In this document: positions 57,810 to 64,000 of the stretch, in pieces
Layout: every line of letters begins with the position of its first letter
Position numbering within the stretch: position 1 is the stretch's first letter
NCBI RefSeq assembly: GCF_945277285.1
Contig: NZ_CALYPR010000003.1
Location: 62,001-126,000, forward strand
Direction: 5' to 3'
DNA length: 64,000 bases
DNA from: an uncultured Bartonella sp.
Lineage (GTDB): Bacteria > Pseudomonadota > Alphaproteobacteria > Rhizobiales > Rhizobiaceae
Program-made: the position numbers and the translations under genes
Notes under the pieces: model-generated
What the model was told of the DNA's origin: nothing
The model's input: only the letters and a program-made list of their open reading frames with translations
Database searches by the model: none

Positions 57810-59012
57810 TTATGACAAATGTGTAGCGCGGTCAAACAATCGTCGATATTCACGTAAAGCATAATTATCGGTCATGCCGGCAAGAAAATCGGATATCAGG
57901 CGCGCTCGTTTTGTAGTGTCAGTATCAATTGTATTCTTGTACCATTCATCAGGCATTGCATCGGGAGATGCATAATAATAATCGAATAGTTTGGAAACGA
58001 TCTCTTCCGCCTCACGCCTGCAAGACCAAACATATTCGTGATGGTAGAGGTTGTCATACAGAAATTTTTTTAACTGTTTTTCTCTCATTGACATTTTCGG
58101 TGAAAAAGTTACGAGTTTTTGACCGGCATTATGAATGTCGTCAATACATGACGGGTTAAGTTCATTGATAAGTTCCAGTGAATGTCGGATGACATCTTCA
58201 ACCATCAGTGTAATCTGGCGTCTTACCAATTCATAACCGGTGCGTGTGCTATCAAGATCAGGATATTCTTTGTTGATCGAGTGCAGAATATCTCCGGTAA
58301 TAGGTGCGGCTTTCAATTGCTGGAGACTTAAGAGCTTAGCACGTAGACCATCATCAATGTCATGGGCGTTATAGGCAATATCGTCGGCAATGGCAGCACA
58401 TTGTGCTTCAAGACTTGCAAAACGATCAAGCTCGAGATCCTGATGCTTGTTATATTCCAGAACGGTTTCAGGAACTGCTTGGTATTCGGTTGCTTTTCCT
58501 GTCAGTGGACCATTATGCTTGGCGAGCCCTTCCAAAGTTTCCCACGTAAGGTTAAGACCGTCGAAATTCGGGTAGCGATGTTCAAGCGAGGTAACAATAC
58601 GTAGCCCCTGCGCATTATGGTCAAAACCACCAAAGGGCAGCATTTTTCTATTCAACGCGTCTTCGCCAGCATGGCCAAAAGGGGTATGACCAAAATCATG
58701 GACAAGCGCGACAGCTTCTGCCAAATCTTCATCCAGACGAAAAGCCCGTGCAATTGCCCGTGCTATTTGTGAGACTTCAATTGTATGTGTTAGCCGAGTT
58801 CGATAAAGATCACCCTCGTCGGCAATAAAAACCTGCGTTTTATGATTTAAGCGACGAAAAGCGTTGGAATGAATGATCCGGTCACGATCGCGCTGAAAAG
58901 CTGTGCGCGTAGGGCTTTCCTGCTCTTTAAACAGGCGGCCACGGCTTTTAGCAGGATGGCTTGCATAATCGGCGCGCGGCTGGTAGCCAAAGCCTATGTC
59001 ATTTATATCCAT
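57810..59012 (-). CDS. dgt: dGTPase-like HD-domain phosphohydrolase
   Basis: Deoxyguanosinetriphosphate triphosphohydrolase-like protein, 400 aa. The HD metal site has H76 ([19 protein letters not shown]) and H105-D106 ([19 protein letters not shown]), with the third part [19 protein letters not shown]. The start is [10 protein letters not shown]. It is first of dgt-argS and divergent from the ErpA-type gene, the usual Rhizobiales pattern. True dNTP specificity is not certain in this subfamily. Confidence 0.94.
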   Translation of the reverse strand: MDINDIGFGYQPRADYASHPAKSRGRLFKEQESPTRTAFQRDRDRIIHSNAFRRLNHKTQVFIADEGDLYRTRLTHTIEVSQIARAIARAFRLDEDLAEAVALVHDFGHTPFGHAGEDALNRKMLPFGGFDHNAQGLRIVTSLEHRYPNFDGLNLTWETLEGLAKHNGPLTGKATEYQAVPETVLEYNKHQDLELDRFASLEAQCAAIADDIAYNAHDIDDGLRAKLLSLQQLKAAPITGDILHSINKEYPDLDSTRTGYELVRRQITLMVEDVIRHSLELINELNPSCIDDIHNAGQKLVTFSPKMSMREKQLKKFLYDNLYHHEYVWSCRREAEEIVSKLFDYYYASPDAMPDEWYKNTIDTDTTKRARLISDFLAGMTDNYALREYRRLFDRATHLS

Positions 59013-59108
59013 TGCAACTTGTCCAATCGAGACCTAGATTCGTAAACAAATTTCTTTTATCGGATATTTTGGGCGACGAAAACAGTCTTATGTAAGGAAG
59101 TATCGATT

Positions 59109-59435
59109 ATGGGTGTTGAAATTACCGATTCCGCTATCAAACGTATAGCGCGGATTTTGGCTGGCGAGCCTGACAAGACAGCTTTACGCATTTCCGTAGA
59201 AGGAGGGGGATGTTCAGGTTTTTCATATAAATACGATCTTGTCGATGAACCACCGGCAGATGACGATCTGGTAATTCAAAAAGATGGTGCTACGGTCTTG
59301 ATCGACTCTGTTTCACTGCCTTTTATGGATGGTTCACAGGTGGACTTTGTTGACGATCTCATGGGGCAGGCGTTCAAAATTCATAACCCGAATGCTGTTT
59401 CATCATGTGGATGCGGTGCGAGTTTTTCCATATAA
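59109..59435 (+). CDS. erpA: ErpA/IscA-type A-carrier iron-sulfur protein
   Basis: 108-aa A-type carrier that passes iron-sulfur clusters to apoproteins. The three invariant cysteines are C35 (EGGGCSGFSYKYD), C100 and C102 (SCGCGASFSI). It is divergent from dgt. The name ErpA rather than IscA or SufA follows gene position and is less certain than the family. Confidence 0.93.
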   Translation: MGVEITDSAIKRIARILAGEPDKTALRISVEGGGCSGFSYKYDLVDEPPADDDLVIQKDGATVLIDSVSLPFMDGSQVDFVDDLMGQAFKIHNPNAVSSCGCGASFSI

Positions 59436-59502
59436 TATGTTCTGTGGAGTTAGCAGCTTAGTTGCAAGCTTATTTGTCTACAAAACCAAAACCGATGAAC
59501 GC

Positions 59503-60558
59503 ATGACAACAATATTTCGCATAATACAATTTTTGAAGGCAATTTTTCCATTAAGCCTTTTTGCTCTATGGATTTTTTCCGGCTTTTCTTATGCCTATGC
59601 CGAAGATAACGATCAACCGTCGTTGAATTTAACAGTTCCGCAACACCACGAAAATAAGGCAAAGCAAGAGCTTGAACACGTTAATAAAAATATGCAGGGT
59701 CAAATTCCTGATCATGAGCCAAAGCGGGCGCAAGATATGCCGACCGATCAATCAAAGGTGCAAAAAAAAGGCGATTTATCGTTAAATGCACGATTGACAG
59801 ATAAAGGGGCTGACATTGCGAAAGGTCTGATTTGGCGCATTTACGAACCGATTTATGGCGTTGACAATAAATTACCGCTGGTCGCTTCTTCTGAAGGTGG
59901 GAGCGCACATTTTTCGTTAGATCCTGGAAGCTATATTGTGCATGTTTCCTTTGGACAAGCAAATGCTATGCGACGTGTGACCGTTCAGGCGGAACAAAAA
60001 CTATTCGAAACACTGGTTCTTGATGCGGGTGGAATAAAACTCAATGCGACCATGCCGGAAGGCAAAATCAATCAGAAATATTTACGTTTTTCAATTTATT
60101 CGGATGATAGCGAAAATGATGATACAGCATTGATCCTTGCTGACGTGAAGCCGGGAGAGGTGGTGCGGCTCAAGTCGGGAAGTTACCATATTGTCTCGAA
60201 TTATGGATCGGCTAATGCCATTTCACGCTCCGATATTCGGGTAGATGCTGGAAAGATCACTGAAGCAACCATGCAGCATCATGCGGCATTGATTACCCTT
60301 AAGCTTGTCCGTCAGGAAGGGGGAGAAGCGCTGGCTGATACAAGTTGGTCAATCACCAATGATGCCGGCGATATAATTCGTGAAACAGTTGGCGCTTATG
60401 CTACTCTTGTTCTAGCTGAAGGTGACTATATCGCTATTGCCAAGAATAAAGACCAAATTTACCAAAAGGAATTTTCTGTCGCTTCTGGCCATGATCAAGA
60501 TGTGGATGTTGTTACGACAGCGAAAAACGCGCCTCCGGTTGATGACGAAGTGGATTGA
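59503..60558 (+). CDS. Secreted beta-repeat protein of unknown function
   Basis: 351 aa from ATG 59503, with a long signal peptide (hydrophobic residues 10-30, cleavage near AYA-ED at 33). After a polar linker there are three similar 80-residue beta-sandwich-like units, each with a run such as DPGSYIVHVSFGQANAMRRV, KSGSYHIVSNYGSANAISRS and AEGDYIAIAKNKDQIYQKEF. This repeated G-x-Y pattern resembles transthyretin- or carboxypeptidase-regulatory-like folds. Conserved exported proteins of this kind occur in Rhizobiales. It follows erpA by 67 bases. Confidence 0.82.
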   Translation: MTTIFRIIQFLKAIFPLSLFALWIFSGFSYAYAEDNDQPSLNLTVPQHHENKAKQELEHVNKNMQGQIPDHEPKRAQDMPTDQSKVQKKGDLSLNARLTDKGADIAKGLIWRIYEPIYGVDNKLPLVASSEGGSAHFSLDPGSYIVHVSFGQANAMRRVTVQAEQKLFETLVLDAGGIKLNATMPEGKINQKYLRFSIYSDDSENDDTALILADVKPGEVVRLKSGSYHIVSNYGSANAISRSDIRVDAGKITEATMQHHAALITLKLVRQEGGEALADTSWSITNDAGDIIRETVGAYATLVLAEGDYIAIAKNKDQIYQKEFSVASGHDQDVDVVTTAKNAPPVDDEVD

Positions 60559-60907
60559 TACGGCGTAAGTACACATCAAGACGGACAAGGGCGAAACTAG
60601 CGGATTTGGAACACACGTCAGGCAAATCCGCGACAGCTATTATTTTAAAAATAGAAAAATTGTTCAGGATATTTTAGAACAACTATTTACTACATTGTAG
60701 CTGCTGAATGCAGTTGTCATAAGTCAACGGTTCATTAAATTCATATGGGAAATAGACTCCGATCTTTGTTTTTTGCAGCTAAAATCTTGGAAACAGCAGC
60801 GTCTCATTCTTGAAAAAATAAAGCAAATTAATGAAAAAGATGTTGGATGCACTTTAATTACGTGGATTTTGCATTTTTGCAGAAAGCGACCAAGTAGGAT
60901 CTCAATG

Positions 60908-60945
60908 AGAGTTTAGTTCCTTAAAAAGAGTTTAGTTCCTTAAAC
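60908..60945. repeat. 19-bp tandem repeat, two copies
   Basis: AGAGTTTAGTTCCTTAAAA is followed directly by a second copy differing only at the last base. It lies beside the thrS terminator in non-coding DNA. Confidence 0.9.
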
Positions 60946-60955
60946 ACTGGCAGAC

Positions 60956-60990
60956 AAAAAAAATAGGCAGGCAATGAATTTGCTTGCCTA
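60956..60990 (-). terminator. Intrinsic terminator of thrS
   Basis: On the minus strand TAGGCAAGCAA pairs with TTGCCTGCCTA (11 bp with one wobble, 5-base loop), followed by TTTTTTTT. Confidence 0.92.
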
Positions 60991-61008
60991 AAAAGACGTG
61001 GAAAAAGA

Positions 61009-62988
61009 TTAGTCCTCGTTAACAATACGCCGCAAGTCCGGCGGTGTCGCTTCTTCTTTAAGATTGGCAATTACTTTGGCAAGTGGCAATGATACCTGCT
61101 GTTGAGAGCCAAGCCGACGCATATTGACCGAGCCGTCTTCCGCTTCCCGTTTGCCGCATACCAGAATAACCGGTACTTTTTGCAACGAATGTTCGCGTAC
61201 CTTATAGTTGATCTTTTCATTTCTTAAATCCGTTGTTGCAAGCAAACCGGCAGCTTTCAGTTTTTTGACTACCTTTAGAGCATAGTCATCAGCTTCGGAA
61301 GTGATTGTTGCGACAACGACTTGAAGAGGTGCAAACCATAAAGGTAAGTGGCCAGCATAGTTTTCCAGCAATATTCCAAGAAAACGTTCCATAGAGCCGC
61401 AGATCGCACGGTGGATCATGACCGGTTGGCGTTTCTCGGAATCCTTGTCAATATAAAAAGCACCAAAGCGCTCCGGTAAATTGAAATCGACTTGTGTCGT
61501 TCCACATTGCCATTCACGACCAATAGCATCTTTTAAAGTATATTCGAATTTCGGGCCATAAAAAGCCCCTTCACCGGGAAGTATTCCGGTTTTTATGCGT
61601 CCGTTCGATTTTTGTTCAATGAGGCGCAAAACGTCCGACATGACGCTTTCAGCATGATCCCACAACTCGTCGGATCCAACGCGTTTTTCCGGCCGTGTCG
61701 ACAACTTGACGGTGATTTCATTAAATCCGAAATCTGCATAGGTACTTAAAATCAGATCGTTAATTTTAAGGCATTCATCGGCCAGCTGTTCGTCTGTACA
61801 AAAAATGTGTGCGTCATCCTGCGTGAAACCACGAACACGCATCAAACCATGCAGCGAACCGGATGGTTCATAACGGTGAACAACACCAAATTCGGCCAGC
61901 CTGATTGGCAGTTCGCGATAGGATTTTAAACCATGTTTGAATATTTGCACATGACCGGGACAGTTCATCGGCTTCAAGGCGTAGACGCGGTCGTCATCGG
62001 CTTCATCACCGGCTGGTGTCACCTTGAACATGTTTTCTTTATACCATCCCCAGTGGCCGGATATTTCCCATAAAGATTTATCAAGCACTTGCGGGGCATT
62101 GACTTCAGAATATCCTTGATCATCAAGACGGCGGCGCATGTAGCTCACAAGGTTCTGGAACATCTTCCAGCCTTTGGCGTGCCAGAAAACCACGCCCGGA
62201 CCTTCTTCCTGGAAATGGAAAAGATCCATTTCGCGTCCCAAACGGCGATGGTCACGTTTTTCAGCTTCTTCAAGCATATGAAGGTAGGCGTTGAGATCTT
62301 TTTCATTGGCAAACGCTGTTCCGTAAATACGGGTCAACATCGGATTGTTAGAATCACCGCGCCAATAAGCACCGGCGACCTTCATCAGTTTAAAGGCGTT
62401 GCCAATCTGGCCAGTTGACTGCATATGCGGCCCACGGCACAGATCAAACCAGTCACCCTGATGATAGATTTTTACGTCTTCATTTTCGGGAATAGCGTCA
62501 ACCAATTCTACCTTGTAAAGCTCGCCTTTGTCGGAAAAGATTTTTTTGGCTTTTTCACGTGGCAATACTTCTTTGGTGAACTTCGCATTGCGCTTGATGA
62601 TTTCATGCATTTTCTTTTCGATTACCGGCAAGTCTTCGGGCGTAAAAGGCTGATTGCGGGCAAAATCGTAGTAAAAACCGTTTTCGATTACCGGACCGAT
62701 GGTTACTTGGGTTCCGGGGAAGAGTTCTTGCACAGCTTCTGCCAGAACATGTGCACAGTCGTGACGAATAAGCGCGATTGCACGCGGATCATCACGGGTG
62801 ATAATTTCGATTGCTCCGGATTGTCCAAGTGGGTCGGACATGTCACGTAAAACGCCGTCAAAACTATAAGCAACGGCATTTTTTGCCAACGACTTGGAAA
62901 TGGACTGGGCAAGTTCCAGTCCGGTCATTGTACTTGGATAATCGCGTTTAGAACCATCAGGAAATGAAATAGAAACGGTAGAAGACAT
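61009..62988 (-). CDS. thrS: Threonyl-tRNA synthetase
   Basis: Class II synthetase, 659 aa. N-terminal TGS domain (about 1-65), editing domain with [17 protein letters not shown], a class II catalytic core (zinc region [20 protein letters not shown], motif 2 [21 protein letters not shown]) and a C-terminal anticodon domain beginning [13 protein letters not shown]. The start has TAGGAGT six to twelve bases upstream. A short GC hairpin (CCCGC/GCGGG) lies 20 bases before the ATG. Confidence 0.98.
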   Translation of the reverse strand: MSSTVSISFPDGSKRDYPSTMTGLELAQSISKSLAKNAVAYSFDGVLRDMSDPLGQSGAIEIITRDDPRAIALIRHDCAHVLAEAVQELFPGTQVTIGPVIENGFYYDFARNQPFTPEDLPVIEKKMHEIIKRNAKFTKEVLPREKAKKIFSDKGELYKVELVDAIPENEDVKIYHQGDWFDLCRGPHMQSTGQIGNAFKLMKVAGAYWRGDSNNPMLTRIYGTAFANEKDLNAYLHMLEEAEKRDHRRLGREMDLFHFQEEGPGVVFWHAKGWKMFQNLVSYMRRRLDDQGYSEVNAPQVLDKSLWEISGHWGWYKENMFKVTPAGDEADDDRVYALKPMNCPGHVQIFKHGLKSYRELPIRLAEFGVVHRYEPSGSLHGLMRVRGFTQDDAHIFCTDEQLADECLKINDLILSTYADFGFNEITVKLSTRPEKRVGSDELWDHAESVMSDVLRLIEQKSNGRIKTGILPGEGAFYGPKFEYTLKDAIGREWQCGTTQVDFNLPERFGAFYIDKDSEKRQPVMIHRAICGSMERFLGILLENYAGHLPLWFAPLQVVVATITSEADDYALKVVKKLKAAGLLATTDLRNEKINYKVREHSLQKVPVILVCGKREAEDGSVNMRRLGSQQQVSLPLAKVIANLKEEATPPDLRRIVNED

Positions 62989-63007
62989 GAAATACTCCTA
63001 ATCCAGT

Positions 63008-63025
63008 CCCGCCAACGAATGCGGG
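63008..63025 (-). promoter_or_regulatory. Small hairpin in the thrS leader
   Basis: CCCGC / GCGGG with an 8-base loop just upstream of the thrS ribosome site. Enteric thrS is autoregulated by leader hairpins, but the similarity here is only positional. Confidence 0.25.
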
Positions 63026-63101
63026 TGGTGATTAATTTTATTGTTAAGACAAAGCAGTCGATACGAGTTCTTTTAAGTTTTATTTTTTGAAAAAGAAAGT
63101 C

Positions 63102-63446
63102 TTAATCCGGTTTTCTTGATGCAATTTTCCAATAACGCCATGGCATATACCAATGATAGCTCCGGTCGAGAAAGGTCGGAACAGGATCAAAACCATATGT
63201 GCCGAATGGACCGCAGCGAACAAGACGGAACAACCCCATCCATGCCCCCGTCCATAAGCCGTAACGGGCAATTGCTTCATAGGCGTATTCGGAGCATGTC
63301 GGCAAATGGCGACAATGGTTACCAATGTAGCCGGAAAGGGTGAGTTGATAAAGGCGAACAAGACTTGTTCCAATAATTCGTCCCGGTGTTTTGGGCCACT
63401 TGCCATCAAAATTCCGGTTACGTGATTTTACCGGATGCTTAGGCAT
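63102..63446 (-). CDS. yidD: Membrane protein insertion efficiency factor YidD
   Basis: 114 aa from ATG 63446. The core HCRHLPTCSEYAYEAIARYG with three conserved cysteine/histidine positions and the following WMGLFRLVRCGPFGTYGFDP are diagnostic for the YidD/DUF37 family, thought to aid YidC-dependent insertion. The start overlaps the stop of the iron-sulfur scaffold gene by 8 bases; the longer frame to 63491 is inside that gene. In Rhizobiales yidD follows this scaffold gene. Confidence 0.93.
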   Translation of the reverse strand: MPKHPVKSRNRNFDGKWPKTPGRIIGTSLVRLYQLTLSGYIGNHCRHLPTCSEYAYEAIARYGLWTGAWMGLFRLVRCGPFGTYGFDPVPTFLDRSYHWYMPWRYWKIASRKPD

Positions 63447-63876
63447 TTTTTCTGTTTTCAATCTGGTCAATACAATCAACAACTGCATCAAATGTCAGCA
63501 TCGTCGAAGGTTGGCGCGCTTTATAATCTTTTATTGGTTGAAGGCAGGCAAAATCAGCAAATTTTCCATCAGGGGCTGGCCCATCTTCGGTCAGCATCAG
63601 CCAGATTGTTTGACGTAGATTACGCAGTTCTCCGGCAGTTAAACCAATTATATGGCTTGCCATCAGTGATGAAGAGGCTTGCCCCAATGCGCATGCACGA
63701 ACAATATGGGCAAAATCAGTGACAATGCCGTTTTCCATCTTTAAATCGACGGTCACTGTTGACCCACAGATTCGCGAATGTTTTTGTGCTGTGGCATCTG
63801 GATGAGGAAGGCGGCCTATTTTATCAATATGCGCCGCGTAACCGAGGATTTTATCATTATAAATTTCGTCGATCAT
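63439..63876 (-). CDS. IscU/SufU-like iron-sulfur scaffold protein
   Basis: 145 aa from ATG 63876; the open frame reaches a TTG at 63897. IscU/NifU-N fold with three cysteine regions: HSRICGSTVTVDL, IVRACALGQASSS and FADFACLQPIKDYK. The spacing fits SufU-like scaffolds of alphaproteobacteria. It is coupled to yidD by an 8-base overlap. Together with ErpA, GrxD and BolA it shows a spread set of iron-sulfur functions in the window. Its promoter lies in the last 120 bases of the window. Confidence 0.88.
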   Translation of the reverse strand: MIDEIYNDKILGYAAHIDKIGRLPHPDATAQKHSRICGSTVTVDLKMENGIVTDFAHIVRACALGQASSSLMASHIIGLTAGELRNLRQTIWLMLTEDGPAPDGKFADFACLQPIKDYKARQPSTMLTFDAVVDCIDQIENRKNA

Positions 63877-64000
63877 ATTTTGTTGCTCGAAAAACAACCT
63901 GTTTTTTGTGAACTCACTTTGATTCTGGATATATGTATCTATATAGGAATAGTCATTATAACTACCAAGTTTTCTTTGGTGGTAAATTGGAGTTGATCTA

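Larger units (their letters stand above)
60559..61008. other. Intergenic region before thrS
   Basis: 450 bases between convergent genes. It holds a 19-bp tandem duplication at 60908-60945 and the thrS terminator at 60956-60990. Otherwise there is no ORF or RNA I can support. Confidence 0.5.

Overview
The window is an AT-rich, gene-dense chromosomal segment of a low-GC alphaproteobacterium of the order Hyphomicrobiales (Rhizobiales). A Bartonella-type genome is the best guess. The reasons are the order-typical neighbourhoods (cysE with DUF3126; dksA, FliO-like gene and cckA; purM/purN facing an AI-2E transporter and hdaA; tRNA-Pro, NDUFS4-like gene and tRNA-Arg; hom with glpX; ErpA-type gene, dgt, argS and SPOR gene), a DksA that keeps one zinc cysteine, an F1-ATPase zeta subunit, small-type PurL with PurS and PurQ, and base composition far below Brucella or Rhizobium. 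The complete-looking branched-chain amino acid uptake operon would suit a gut-symbiont Bartonella lineage, but that is inference.

Layout. 1-4.7 kb: livF (cut by the left edge), livG, livM, livH and a livK-type binding protein on the minus strand. 4.8-13 kb: glyoxalase I, a double cold-shock-domain protein, a DUF192 protein, an alpha/beta hydrolase, cysE, a DUF3126 protein, radC, map, a 36-aa membrane micro-ORF, a TrmJ-type RNA methyltransferase and murI. 13-17 kb: rpsD with a strong terminator, ttcA, a Bcr/CflA-type MFS exporter, grxD and bolA. 17-24.7 kb: a purine block (purC, purS, purQ, a lipoprotein gene, purL), the ATPase zeta subunit, an RBBP9-like hydrolase, purB and rpe. 24.9-29.2 kb: a flavin reductase, a secreted protein, the ycjX/ycjF pair and a sixA-like gene with a stop codon at its catalytic arginine. 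29.3-35.3 kb: dksA, the FliO-like protein, cckA and a second amino-acid-binding protein. 35.4-41.3 kb: a lysozyme-like lipoprotein, purN, purM, an AI-2E family transporter, hdaA and an SH3 protein. 41.5-44.2 kb: three tRNA genes (Pro, Arg, Glu), an NDUFS4-like gene and a 2-kb gene-poor stretch. 44.2-50 kb: an M15-peptidase lipoprotein, a small lipoprotein, an aminotransferase, hom and glpX. 50-64 kb: ilvE, a 1-kb-residue SPOR protein, argS, dgt, an ErpA-type protein, a secreted repeat protein, thrS, yidD and an IscU/SufU-like scaffold.

Functionally the window is mostly housekeeping: de novo purine synthesis (six steps), amino-acid uptake and synthesis (Liv, CysE, Hom, IlvE), iron-sulfur handling (GrxD, BolA, ErpA-type, IscU-like), tRNA charging and modification, cell-cycle control (CckA, HdaA) and envelope proteins. 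There is no prophage, insertion sequence, CRISPR array or secretion island. No convincing new multi-gene system was found. The points most worth a second look are the sixA nonsense codon, the 36-aa membrane protein, the lipoprotein inside the purine operon, two uncharacterised envelope lipoproteins, and the gene-poor gaps with decayed coding fragments or inverted repeats.
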